The notes under the pieces are model-generated. The model had not been told where the DNA came from. It searched no databases and worked only from the letters and a program-made list of their open reading frames with translations. A stretch of DNA of 64,000 nt. Source: Longimicrobiales bacterium. GTDB lineage: Bacteria; Gemmatimonadota; Gemmatimonadetes; Longimicrobiales; Gaopeijiaceae. Of the stretch, positions 50,731 through 59,403 are shown piece by piece. The translations under genes and the position numbers were made by a program. The stretch is from the NCBI GenBank assembly GCA_958295645.1, contig OY282361.1:1950501-2014500 (forward strand). Direction: 5' to 3'. How positions within the stretch are numbered: the first letter of the stretch is position 1; each line of letters begins with the position of its first letter.

Positions 50731-52101
50731 ATGCGATTCGCCACCGTCAACCCGGCCAGCGGCGAGACTCTTCGCGAGTATCCGTTCCTTTCCTCCGCCG
50801 GCCTGGAAGCCGCCGTGAGCGCCGCGGCGAGCGCGCAACGCGACTGGGCCCGCCGACCCGTCGAGGAGCGGGCGCGGATCGTGGGGGACGCCGCCCGGAC
50901 GCTGCGCCGGCGGGAAGCCAAGCTCGCCGAGATCATGACGCAGGAGATGGGCAAGCCCTTGCGCGAGGCGTTGGCCGAAGTGCGGAAGTGCGCGCTCGCG
51001 CTGGACTACTACGGGGAGCACGGGGCGTCCTTCCTGGGCGACCGTCCCGTCGAGACGGATTCGCCGAAGAGCTACGTGACGTTCCAGCCGCTAGGCTTGG
51101 TTCTCGCCGTCATGCCCTGGAACTTCCCGTACTGGCAGGTCGTGCGGGCGGCGGCGCCGGCGCTGGTCGCGGGCAACGGGATGCTTCTCAAGCACGCGCC
51201 GAACGTGCCGTACTGCGCATTGCAGCTCGTGGACGCGTTCGAGGCGGCGGGTCTTCCGAACGGCCTGTTCGCGAATCTCTTCGTCGACGTTCCGGCGGTG
51301 GGCGGGCTGATCCGCGACGGGCGCGTGCAAGGCGTGACGCTCACGGGAAGCACGCGGGCGGGCCGAAGCGTGGCGGAGGTCGCCGGGCGCGAAGTCAAGA
51401 CCTGCGTCCTGGAGCTCGGCGGCAGCGACCCCTACGTCGTCTTGGAGGATGCGGACTTGACTCTTGCCACGGAGGCCTGCGTGGCCGGGCGGCTGGTCAA
51501 CGGGGGACAGAGCTGCGTCGCCGCCAAGCGCTTCATCGTCCACGAAGCCGTCGCGGATCGGTTCACCGAGGCCGTGGTGGAGCGAATGTCGCGGGTTCGC
51601 GTGGGCGAGCCCATGGCGCCGGCGACCGACGTGGGCCCCCTGGCCCGCCGGGACCTGCGCGACGAACTGGCCTCGCAAGTCGCCCGCAGCATGGAAGCCG
51701 GAGCACGCTGCCTGCTGGGCGGAAGGACGCCCGACGTTCCCGGCTGGTACTATCCGGCGACGGTCCTGGCCGAAGTCGGCCCGGGGATGCCCGCCTACGA
51801 CGAGGAGCTCTTTGGCCCCGTGGCCAGCGTCATCCGCGCCGAGTCCGAGGAGGACGCCCTCCGAATCGCCAACGACACCGCCTACGGCCTGGGCGCCGCC
51901 GTGTTCACGAGCGACCCGGAGCGCGGAGAACGAATCGCCCGCACCGGCATCGAGGCCGGCTCCTGCTTCGTCAACGACTTCGTCAAGTCCGACCCGCGCC
52001 TGCCCTTCGGCGGCGTGAAGGCGAGCGGCATCGGACGGGAGCTGTCCGAGTTCGGGATGCTGGAGTTCGTGAACGTGAAGACGGTGGTGGTGGCTGGATA
52101 A
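50731..52101 (+). CDS. NAD(P)-dependent aldehyde (succinate-semialdehyde-type) dehydrogenase
   Basis: 456 residues. Family marks: NPASGETL at the start, MPWNFPYWQVVRAAAPALVA, LTGSTRAGRSVAE, VLELGGSDPY (Glu228) and NGGQSCVAAKRF (catalytic Cys262), then PYDEELFGPVASV-like PAYDEELFGPVASV and LPFGGVKASGIGREL. It oxidises an aldehyde to the acid. The sequence resembles succinate-semialdehyde dehydrogenases of the GabD/YneI group, shorter than GabD. No pathway partner is adjacent, so the substrate is only suggested. Confidence 0.92.
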   Translation: MRFATVNPASGETLREYPFLSSAGLEAAVSAAASAQRDWARRPVEERARIVGDAARTLRRREAKLAEIMTQEMGKPLREALAEVRKCALALDYYGEHGASFLGDRPVETDSPKSYVTFQPLGLVLAVMPWNFPYWQVVRAAAPALVAGNGMLLKHAPNVPYCALQLVDAFEAAGLPNGLFANLFVDVPAVGGLIRDGRVQGVTLTGSTRAGRSVAEVAGREVKTCVLELGGSDPYVVLEDADLTLATEACVAGRLVNGGQSCVAAKRFIVHEAVADRFTEAVVERMSRVRVGEPMAPATDVGPLARRDLRDELASQVARSMEAGARCLLGGRTPDVPGWYYPATVLAEVGPGMPAYDEELFGPVASVIRAESEEDALRIANDTAYGLGAAVFTSDPERGERIARTGIEAGSCFVNDFVKSDPRLPFGGVKASGIGRELSEFGMLEFVNVKTVVVAG

Positions 52102-52155
52102 CGGGACGGCGGGCCGTCTGCCGGCGCGCCCGGGAGTCCACGGGGGAACGCGGCG

Positions 52156-53226
52156 CTACGTCTGCGTCTTCGTGGAGCCGCGATCCGTCGCGGGCACCGC
52201 TTGGAGCATCTCCGCTTCCACCGCTTCGGCGTCGCGCATTGCGCTCAAGTCCAGTTCGAAGTCGGGAACAGGGTCCGGCTTCAGCTTGGCCTTGAGTTCG
52301 CCGACTTCGCGGCTCGACAGCCCAAGTTCGGCGAGTTCGGCGTCGGAGAGGCGGGCGACGGGGCCGTCCGAGTCGTCGGCAAGCCGCGCCGCGATCCCGT
52401 CCCCCTCCACAGACAGCAGCCGCGACAACGCCTCGAGCTCGCCCCGCGACATCCTGCCCCCTGCGACTTGGTAGTCGATCCACGCCTCGTAGCTCATGGG
52501 CGCGACCCGCTTGACGATCCCGGCCATCACCTGGCCGTATTCTTGGATCTCCCATTGGGCGTGCGAGTCCACGCGCAAGGTCAGGAAGTGAAGAAGATTG
52601 TGGAGATCGATCTTCCAATACCACTGAGTGTAGGTGGACAGGGGAAGGTCGATTCGAGCCAGTTCGCGGGCGACGTCTTCCCCCACCAGCCATGCGTAGT
52701 CGTCCCCAACCCGCTCGCGGGACGCGTCCCAGCGGCTAACAGCGTCGCGATGGAGCTCGGAGCCGGGCGCCAGTCCAGCTTCGTCGAAGCCCGGAAGCGC
52801 GGCCTGCTTGGCCCTCCCCTGCTTGTTGGTCGCGCTTTGGAGCGCGAAGTGGGCCTCCGCGGGCCTGTAGAACAGCAACGGCATCAACGAGTAGCGGCCG
52901 CTGTATTCGTTGACGGACGCCGTTCGGTGACGAATCCACTGCCGGGCCACGAAGATCGGCATGGCGCAGTGGAACTTGAACTCGACCATCTCGGACGGGG
53001 TCGTGTGGAGGTGGCGCCGAAGGTACCTCACCAGCCCCCGCGTCTGCGAGACCTTGCGCGTCCCGTGGCCGTAGCTCACGCGAGCGGCGCTCTCGACGTC
53101 GTCGTCGCTTCCCATGTAGTCGACCAGCGCCACGAAGCCGTGGTCCAGCACGGGGAAGTAGCCGCCGAGGATTTCTTCGGCCGCGGGCGTGGTGGGACGC
53201 CGAGTCTTATGAAGAGCGGGTTCCAT
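52156..53226 (-). CDS. thyX: flavin-dependent thymidylate synthase
   Basis: 356 residues. The signature RHRTASVNEYSGRY at 99-112 matches ThyX RHRxxSxNExSxRY. Other elements are YGHGTRKVSQTRGLVRYL, FKFHCAMPIFVARQWIRHR, a RIDLPLSTYTQWYWKIDLHN segment and LHFLTLRVDSHAQWEI (FAD/dUMP contacts). It makes dTMP from dUMP with FAD and NADPH. The core is about 260 residues. The remaining roughly 90 are an extra acidic C-terminal extension (about 265-356, ending DRGSTKTQT) not found in typical ThyX. Confidence 0.95.
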   Translation of the reverse strand: MEPALHKTRRPTTPAAEEILGGYFPVLDHGFVALVDYMGSDDDVESAARVSYGHGTRKVSQTRGLVRYLRRHLHTTPSEMVEFKFHCAMPIFVARQWIRHRTASVNEYSGRYSLMPLLFYRPAEAHFALQSATNKQGRAKQAALPGFDEAGLAPGSELHRDAVSRWDASRERVGDDYAWLVGEDVARELARIDLPLSTYTQWYWKIDLHNLLHFLTLRVDSHAQWEIQEYGQVMAGIVKRVAPMSYEAWIDYQVAGGRMSRGELEALSRLLSVEGDGIAARLADDSDGPVARLSDAELAELGLSSREVGELKAKLKPDPVPDFELDLSAMRDAEAVEAEMLQAVPATDRGSTKTQT

Positions 53227-53288
53227 GGGGGCGAAACCATAGTCCGAAGGACATTCCCCAGCAAGAGCTTCGTTTGGTCGCTCCCGGC

Positions 53289-54341
53289 TCAGTTGAAGTC
53301 CGTGCCGCCTCTCCTGACACGAAAGGCGTCGCTGACCCATTTCGCGATGGGGCGGTCGTCGGGGTCGCCTACGCTCCAGGAGGCATGCAACGGGCGCATG
53401 ACGACGCCCTCCCTGACGTGTGCGCTACCCAAGGTCGTGCTTCCAGAGACGTACTTCTCGGCTTCGGGCCAGTCCTCGACGACGCCGAGAACCGGGACTA
53501 CGCCGGGGCCGTCTTCCGCCGTCGCCAGCGCCTCCACCTCCGGCCAGGGCAAGTAGCGGGGGCCGACCCGCACGTCGAAGACGCGGAAGCCGGGGTTGGG
53601 CAGGCCGTAGTGCAGATCCTGGACGCCGCGGCCGAAGACTTCGCCGAGGACGTAATAGGGCTTCCCTGTCTCGCGGTGGCGCCCGAGGACGGACTCCAGC
53701 CAATCGCTCCACGCCCGGAACGCCCGAACGTACAAGTTGCCCTCGTTTTCCTCCGTCAGCCGGAGGGCCAAGCCGCGGCCGCTCATCCCCTTCGAGCTCA
53801 CGATGTCGCCGAAGTCGGGATGCCAGCCCATGCAGCACCACGTTCCGTGCAGCTTCTCCGTGACGACCACAGCGGTCTGACGGGGCAGCAGTTCGGGGTA
53901 GCGGCGGATGCTGTCGATGTCGTACTTGACCGTCGCGCCTTGGGCCGCGAAGACCTGCCCCTCCATGGCCACGGGGATCGGCGGCTCGTACTTGACGAGG
54001 CCCAGCAGTTCCGTGACGTCGTCTCCCTCGGCCAAGTCGACGCCCTCGAGGCGGCCCTGGCCCAGCGGGTGCAACAGGCCGCCGGACACCACGCCCCGCA
54101 GCTTTATCGCCTTCACACGGTTCTTCTGCTTGCCCGACAGCTTGCCGACGAGGCCCAGCAGTTCGAGCACGTCGTCGGGGACGATCGCGGCTTCGGGAAT
54201 GTAGGCAGCAAGGTCGTCGGTCCTGTACTTGTCCTTGACAACGATCACCGTCACGTCGTTGACCTTGCCGATCTCCAGGGCATCGGCGTTGGGATGCTCT
54301 TCAATCCTGACTCGAACCACGTTCGCTGCGAAATCGGCCAT
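53289..54341 (-). CDS. RNA ligase, DRB0094-like
   Basis: 350 residues; AAAGGAG precedes the ATG at 54341. The N-terminal module (about 1-120, with VVRVRIEEHPNADALEIGKV) resembles the OB-like domain of Deinococcus DRB0094. The ligase domain starts with the nucleotidyl-transferase motif EKLHGT (Lys163). Motif IV is REGVVMRP, and motif V lies in PIAKWVSDAF. These covalent nucleotidyltransferases seal RNA nicks with ATP. Length and layout match DRB0094 (about 340). The role in this bacterium, perhaps RNA repair, is inferred. Confidence 0.88.
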   Translation of the reverse strand: MADFAANVVRVRIEEHPNADALEIGKVNDVTVIVVKDKYRTDDLAAYIPEAAIVPDDVLELLGLVGKLSGKQKNRVKAIKLRGVVSGGLLHPLGQGRLEGVDLAEGDDVTELLGLVKYEPPIPVAMEGQVFAAQGATVKYDIDSIRRYPELLPRQTAVVVTEKLHGTWCCMGWHPDFGDIVSSKGMSGRGLALRLTEENEGNLYVRAFRAWSDWLESVLGRHRETGKPYYVLGEVFGRGVQDLHYGLPNPGFRVFDVRVGPRYLPWPEVEALATAEDGPGVVPVLGVVEDWPEAEKYVSGSTTLGSAHVREGVVMRPLHASWSVGDPDDRPIAKWVSDAFRVRRGGTDFN

Positions 54342-54383
54342 TGCGATTGCTCCTTTGGACTTGGAGAGCCGGATTGGGCGCTG

Positions 54384-54427
54384 CCGGACAAGTCGACGTC
54401 GCGGCGCGGGCCGGGCTGCGGACTCTC
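54384..54427. repeat. intergenic element similar to 28689-28730
   Basis: In the 320-base divergent gap 54342-54661, which holds no other clear gene, the stretch CCGGACAAGTC followed by GCGCGGGCCGGGCTGCGGAC matches a segment at 28689-28730 with few differences. Two short blocks align over about 42 bases. Seen by eye only. Confidence 0.5.
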
Positions 54428-54661
54428 GGGGCCGCTTGAGTGCGATGCAATCTCGCAACCCTTCGCCCGGACGCAACCCTCTTGGCGGGGATCGCGGCCG
54501 GGCGCCAAGTCAGCTCCAGGTCCAGCTTGGTCCGGATCACCCCTTCTCGAGATCGCGCCGCTCGCCTTGCGCGGCTCCGTCCGTCCGGGTTAGGATGGAG
54601 TGTTGTTCGCAAACGTTGGAGAGATTTGCGACAATCGTTCTCATCCGCCAGTCGAGCACCC

Positions 54662-55699
54662 GTGGCCAAAGCCTTCTTGCCGCCAGTGTTGTGCTTGAGC
54701 ACGGGCCGATGCGGCTCCACCATGCTTTCCGAGATTCTGAACACCCACCCGCGGGTGCTCAGCTTGTCCGAGACCTTCACGACGGTGGGGCAGGGGCCGT
54801 TCCGTCGCCGCCGGTGCAGCGGAGAGCACATTTGGCGGGCGTTCAGCAACCAGTCGAAGTGGCTGCACGAGGGCTTGCAGGCCGGCTACAAGGAAGTTCT
54901 GTATCCGTTCGGATCTCCTGGTGCGCGCTACACGCGCGACGACGTCCCTCCGCTGGCGTGCACCGCGCTGCCCCACCTCACGGACGAATGCGACGCCCTT
55001 TTCGACGAGTTGGCGCAGGTTGTGCCGACATGGCCTCGGCGACGCCCCAGCGAGCACTTCCGCGAACTCTTCGAATGGTTGCGCCGACGATTCGAGCGCG
55101 ACCTGTGGGTGGAGCGGTCCGGCGCGTCGCTGTTGCTGGCTTCGCGGCTCCTGTCCGACTACCCGGACGCCCGCATCGTCCACATGTACAGGGACGGTCG
55201 GGACACGGCGCTGTCGATGCGCGACCACTACGTCTTCTCCACCTTGGTGGCCACGACTCGCGCAGTCCGATCGGTGGGCATCGACGCCGCGCGCTCGATC
55301 GCTACGAGCCGGCACTGGAACCGCGTCAGTCCTTGGATCGAGTGGATCGGCGGCACGCTCCTTCCGCCCAAGCGCTTGCCCTACGGCAAGTTGACGCTCG
55401 GCGACTTCGGCCGCTTTTGGAGCGCGATGGTCGAGCGAAGCCGTTGGGCGCTGGCGGACTTGCCCCCCGAAGCGCTTCTGAACGTGAAGATGGAGGACAT
55501 GCAGGCTGAGCCGGAGGCGCAGATCCGCCGCCTGATCCGCTTCGTGGCCCCGGAGCTGGAGGACGACGAGTGGGTGCGCGCCGCGTCCGTGATTCCCCGG
55601 CCCACCGTCTCCCGGTTCAACGACCTGGAGCCGGCGGAACAGGCGGAGCTGGTCCAAGCCTGCCGTCCCGGGCTGGATATCCTGGGCTACTCGCTGTGA
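54662..55699 (+). CDS. sulfotransferase-family protein
   Basis: 345 residues from a GTG at 54662; earlier TTG codons are possible. The PAPS 5'-phosphosulfate loop is STGRCGSTML at 13-22, followed by SEILNTHPRVLSLSE. The 3'-phosphate region is IVHMYRDGRDTALSM, with downstream PRPTVSRFNDL. This is the layout of bacterial sulfotransferase_3-type enzymes. The acceptor may be a lipid, sugar or natural product. It lies in a same-strand run with the DUF2236 and acyltransferase genes, which suggests tailoring of a common molecule, but this is weak. Confidence 0.85.
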   Translation: MAKAFLPPVLCLSTGRCGSTMLSEILNTHPRVLSLSETFTTVGQGPFRRRRCSGEHIWRAFSNQSKWLHEGLQAGYKEVLYPFGSPGARYTRDDVPPLACTALPHLTDECDALFDELAQVVPTWPRRRPSEHFRELFEWLRRRFERDLWVERSGASLLLASRLLSDYPDARIVHMYRDGRDTALSMRDHYVFSTLVATTRAVRSVGIDAARSIATSRHWNRVSPWIEWIGGTLLPPKRLPYGKLTLGDFGRFWSAMVERSRWALADLPPEALLNVKMEDMQAEPEAQIRRLIRFVAPELEDDEWVRAASVIPRPTVSRFNDLEPAEQAELVQACRPGLDILGYSL

Positions 55700-55768
55700 G
55701 ACCGATTCGGGGACCGGGACTTGGTTAGCTTGGTTGCAGCGCAAGAACCCGAGTCGGAGCGTCGAACC

Positions 55769-56941
55769 ATGCGCATACCCGCGGCCTACGAGCCGGGATA
55801 CGGCAAGGCTCGTGCACTGAACAGCCGTCTGGCCGACAACTACATCCGCCACACCGTCATTGGCGATCCCCTGGCCGACGCCGCCGTGGAAGCGCTGGCC
55901 CCCCACGGCCAACAAGAGGCGCACCGCCTGATCGCGGCAGGAATGGAGCAGCGCGACGAGGCGCTCTCCACCGCCCCCCCTGCGTTGCAGGAGTTCTTCG
56001 CCAGAACGTCGGCGCCGCCGCCGTGGGTGGACTTGCCGTCCTTGGTGCCGGGGATGCGCGCGTACCACCAGCACTCCGACTTGTTCATCGCCGTGCACGT
56101 CACCAGCGTGCTCGTCAGCGGCTTCTCCACATTGATCAGCAAGTCCTTCTTCAGGACCGGCAGGCTCACCGACTACGGCGTTCGGCGCTTGCAGCAGAAC
56201 AACCGCCACCTGCTCGAGATATGCCTGCCGGGCGGACTGGACCGGCGCGGAGACGCCTGGAAGCTTTCCGTTCGCATTCGGCTGGTGCATGCGCAGATCC
56301 GGCGGCTCCTGCGCCAGCCGGGCGAATGGGACGAACGCCGCGACGGCACTCCCATCAGCGCCGCTCACATGGCGTTCGCGTCTGCCGCCTTCTCGTCGTT
56401 GCTCGTCGAGCAAGCTCGCCGGGTCGGCGCCCGGATCAACCAAGAGGAAGGAGAGAGCTTCGTGCAGATCTGGCGCTACGTCGCATGGCTGTTCGGCGTG
56501 CCCGAGACGATCCTCTTTCGCGACTTCGACGAGGGGCTCGAGCTCTGCCGCATCGGCTTCATGTGCGAGCCGGAGCCCAGCGAAGAGGCCATTCTCATGG
56601 CCAACGCCCTGATCAACTCGGCTCCGCTGATCACCGGCGCCACCGACCCCAAGAAGCGGCAGGCCATGGCGAAGTTCGTGTATCGCGTCTCCCGCGCGCT
56701 CGTCGGCGACGACTTGGCCGACCAGCTCCGCTTTCCGTCGCAACGGACCACGGGCGTTCTCTTCATGCTGAAGTGGCAGCATCGCTTCGTGGCCTTTCTG
56801 AGCCGCTTGCTTCCAGGCGGGTGGGCTCGCCGCCGCGCCAACAACTTCGTCACGCTGCTGCAACGTTCTCTCTTCGAGGAAGCGGGCATCCCCTACAGGT
56901 TGCCGGACGTCCTGGACGCCGATCGTGCCACGCGATGGTAG
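55769..56941 (+). CDS. DUF2236/MpaB-Lcp-like oxygenase family protein
   Basis: 390 residues, ATG at 55769. Predominantly helical, with conserved polar positions of the latex-clearing-protein/MpaB family: IGDPLADAAVEALAPHGQQE near the start, ISAAHMAFASAAFSSLLVEQ, and WRYVAWLFGVPETILFRDFD in the core. Characterised relatives are b-type haem oxygenases that cleave rubber or related isoprenoids; most are unassigned. The C-terminal part has FPSQRTTGVLFMLKWQHRF. It ends 10 bases before the acyltransferase. Confidence 0.8.
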   Translation: MRIPAAYEPGYGKARALNSRLADNYIRHTVIGDPLADAAVEALAPHGQQEAHRLIAAGMEQRDEALSTAPPALQEFFARTSAPPPWVDLPSLVPGMRAYHQHSDLFIAVHVTSVLVSGFSTLISKSFFRTGRLTDYGVRRLQQNNRHLLEICLPGGLDRRGDAWKLSVRIRLVHAQIRRLLRQPGEWDERRDGTPISAAHMAFASAAFSSLLVEQARRVGARINQEEGESFVQIWRYVAWLFGVPETILFRDFDEGLELCRIGFMCEPEPSEEAILMANALINSAPLITGATDPKKRQAMAKFVYRVSRALVGDDLADQLRFPSQRTTGVLFMLKWQHRFVAFLSRLLPGGWARRRANNFVTLLQRSLFEEAGIPYRLPDVLDADRATRW

Positions 56942-56951
56942 GCAACGCGCA

Positions 56952-58067
56952 GTGAAGCGCTTTCACGATCTGGACGCCCTGCGCGCCTTCGCCATGATGC
57001 TGGGCGTCCTCCTCCACGCCGCCTTGTTCCTGTTGCCCGACCCGAAGCCCGACAACGCCGTGCCCGCCTGGCCCGCCTACCACCCGTACGCCCACGACAC
57101 GCCGACGGTGGCCAACCCGTATTCCTACCTGCTGCTGCTGATTCACGGCTTCAGGATGCCCCTCTTCTTCATGCTCAGCGGCTTCTTCACGGCCATGCTG
57201 TGGGGCAAGCGGGGGCCGCGCGCGCTGGCCGTGCACCGACTGAAGCGCATCGTCGTCCCCTTGGTCGTGGGCATGTTCACGATTGTTCCGACCGTTTCCC
57301 TGTTCTACCCCGACAGCCCCTCCGGCTTCGGCGGGTGGACGACGGCCTGGTCCCGGGATCTCTATCACCTGTGGTTTCTCCTGTACCTGTTGCTGATGGC
57401 GGCGGGTTTCCTGGCCTTGGTGCGGTTGGGCGCGCGATTCCAGAGCCGTCTCTGGTGGCTGCTCCTCCCGATGGTGCTGGTTCCCCAGTACACCATGAGA
57501 GAGACGTTCGGCGCCGACGTCCCCTCCGGGTTCCTGCCGATCCCCGACACGTTCCTCTACTATGCCTTGTTCTTCCTGTTCGGAGCCGTCTTCCACGAAC
57601 GCGGCACGACGGTGCGCCGGCGGTGGACCGCGGCGCTGCCGGTCGCGCTCTTGTTGTTCATGCCCGGAGTGGCCTTTGCATACCCCGACCAGATCGACGC
57701 GCTGAGCGCATACGTCGGCACCGGTTGGTTCCAGATCGCGTCAGCGGGGCTCCAAGTGTCGTTTGCTTGGCTCGCAAGCTTCGGCATGATGGGAGCGTTC
57801 CGCTGGGTTGCCGGACGCCAGCGCTACTGGGTGCGGTACATGTCGGACGCTTCCTACTGGATATATCTGTGGCACCTTCCGCTGATCATCGGAGGACAGC
57901 TCCTCACGACCGATTGGGGAATGGGGCCCCACGCGGCCTTCCTGCTGACCTGCGGGGCCACCACCGCCGTGCTCCTGGCCACCTACCAGATCGGCGTGCG
58001 CTATACCTTCATCGGCACCACGCTGAACGGCCCCCGCCAGCGACGACGGACACAGGACGCAGCGTAA
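56952..58067 (+). CDS. acyltransferase 3 (OafA/OpgC-like) membrane protein
   Basis: 371 residues; the GTG at 56952 starts VKRFHDLDALRAFAMMLGVL, the N-terminal family motif with the catalytic His/Arg region (DLDALRAFA). About ten spans follow, with FRMPLFFMLSGFF (R-x-x-F-F motif), RLKRIVVPL, DLYHLWFLLYLL and WIYLWHLP near the end. Members O-acylate sugars, glucans or antibiotics, using acyl-CoA. The product is unknown. The gene immediately follows the DUF2236 gene. Another GTG at 56925 is possible. Confidence 0.86.
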   Translation: MKRFHDLDALRAFAMMLGVLLHAALFLLPDPKPDNAVPAWPAYHPYAHDTPTVANPYSYLLLLIHGFRMPLFFMLSGFFTAMLWGKRGPRALAVHRLKRIVVPLVVGMFTIVPTVSLFYPDSPSGFGGWTTAWSRDLYHLWFLLYLLLMAAGFLALVRLGARFQSRLWWLLLPMVLVPQYTMRETFGADVPSGFLPIPDTFLYYALFFLFGAVFHERGTTVRRRWTAALPVALLLFMPGVAFAYPDQIDALSAYVGTGWFQIASAGLQVSFAWLASFGMMGAFRWVAGRQRYWVRYMSDASYWIYLWHLPLIIGGQLLTTDWGMGPHAAFLLTCGATTAVLLATYQIGVRYTFIGTTLNGPRQRRRTQDAA

Positions 58068-58224
58068 CGGTTGACCCCTTGACGAGCGCTGGGCTTAGCC
58101 CTCGGGCCTCGGGCCGCGCACCGCCAATCCAGCAAACCACGCCCACATCGTCGGTGGTGACGGAGTTTCGAGCCGGTGGAGGCTCGACGACCCGGAGGGC
58201 CCGCGCCGCGTTCGGGCATGGCCG

Positions 58225-59403
58225 TCAATCGAGGACGAAGCTCACCCTCACGAATCTGCTTTGCTCGTCGTGCACCAGCTCGGGCTCTGTGCCGTTGAAC
58301 TCGCGCATGGCTTGGCGCAATAGGGGCCATCCCCTTCCCCGCTGTTCCATGAAGCCCATGGCGAGCATGAAGTTCGCCAGAGATTCGTTTCTTGAGCGGG
58401 GGTGGGCACCTGCGCGAACGCTCTCTACCCGCATGTGATTGGGCAACGTGCCGGGACTGGTCACGTGGACGCACCGCGAGAAGACCTCCAACAACACCTT
58501 CGATCCGGTAATGGAATACTCCCGGTGGACGATGGCGTTGACCAGAGCTTCCCGAATCGCCGTGCGCGGCAACAGCGGACGATCCTCGCGGATCAGGTCA
58601 CGGTACGACTCGAACTTTCCGAGGCCCGCAAACCATCCCGCCGCTCTCTGAACCTGATCGTCGAGGCGACCTGCCGCGTCGGCCACTTGCAGTACCCGGG
58701 ATGCGCGATCGCTTCCCTCGTAGGCCACACACTCCACACGGAAATTCCGCGTCTGAGGGTAGCGTTGGGGCTCCCTGCCGAATGCCAGCACCCCGTAGAG
58801 GGTTGGGCGCAAGGCGCCGCCAAGCTCCGTCAGCACGCCCCGGTTGCGGAGGTCGTCCTCGTCGGTGGGCTGCGGGTCCTGTTCCGTGTCGAGCCCGAGT
58901 GCCCGGAGGTAGGACCGAAACCTCTGAAGGTCGATGTGCGCCAGACTGCCGGCCTCTATCGAGCGCTCCTCGGTGATGATGTACCCAAACGCGTTGTAGA
59001 GCTCCTGGAGTTCCAGCGGGGACGGCTCGACGCTGCTTCGTTGGCGGCGGATCCAAACGCGACCATCGTAGCGCAGGGGCTCGAAGCCGCGTTGCCGAGG
59101 CACTTCGAGCCAGTGCACCCATCCCTTCGGATCCTTGTGCCGTTCGCTGTAGGCCGATACTGGTGCGCTGCAACCGGTGTGGAGGAAATTCGTCAACTGC
59201 TCCTGCACCCGTTCGGTGTCCTTCCGAACCCCAACAATTGTCCCGGAGTCGTCGACGCCCAGGATGAGGACGCCTCCCTCGGTGTTGGCAAACGCGCAGA
59301 CGGCCTTGCCGACAGCCGACAGGTCGAGTCCCCGCTTGAACTCCGTGGTCCGGCTCTCGCCATCTTCGATGCGCTGGAGCACGTCGAGCCATTTCATCGC
59401 CAT
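58225..59403 (-). CDS. AlbA_2/Schlafen-like protein with GHKL-type ATPase domain
   Basis: 392 residues. The AlbA_2 domain (about 1-130) has ESRTTEFKRGLDLSAVGKAV followed by CAFANTEGGVLILGVDDSG, and later RQRSSVEPSPLELQELY. The GHKL/HATPase_c_4 part (about 270-385) contains AIREALVNAIVHREYSITGS, a phosphate-binding VTSPGTLPN, and FMLAMGFMEQRGRG. Its ATG overlaps the TrlF stop in TGATG, so the two are coupled. Proteins of this kind are linked to nucleic-acid or RNA control and to defence modules. The role here is open. Confidence 0.84.
   Translation of the reverse strand: MAMKWLDVLQRIEDGESRTTEFKRGLDLSAVGKAVCAFANTEGGVLILGVDDSGTIVGVRKDTERVQEQLTNFLHTGCSAPVSAYSERHKDPKGWVHWLEVPRQRGFEPLRYDGRVWIRRQRSSVEPSPLELQELYNAFGYIITEERSIEAGSLAHIDLQRFRSYLRALGLDTEQDPQPTDEDDLRNRGVLTELGGALRPTLYGVLAFGREPQRYPQTRNFRVECVAYEGSDRASRVLQVADAAGRLDDQVQRAAGWFAGLGKFESYRDLIREDRPLLPRTAIREALVNAIVHREYSITGSKVLLEVFSRCVHVTSPGTLPNHMRVESVRAGAHPRSRNESLANFMLAMGFMEQRGRGWPLLRQAMREFNGTEPELVHDEQSRFVRVSFVLD

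Noticed and set aside
52105..52118. GACGG-CGGG-CCGTC hairpin as terminator of the aldehyde dehydrogenase
   Set aside because: Only 5 bp and no T-run; in DNA with this GC content such stems arise by chance.
58067..58438. Plus-strand extension after the acyltransferase
   Set aside because: It is the antisense of the AlbA_2 ATPase and a short gap; no start or domain.
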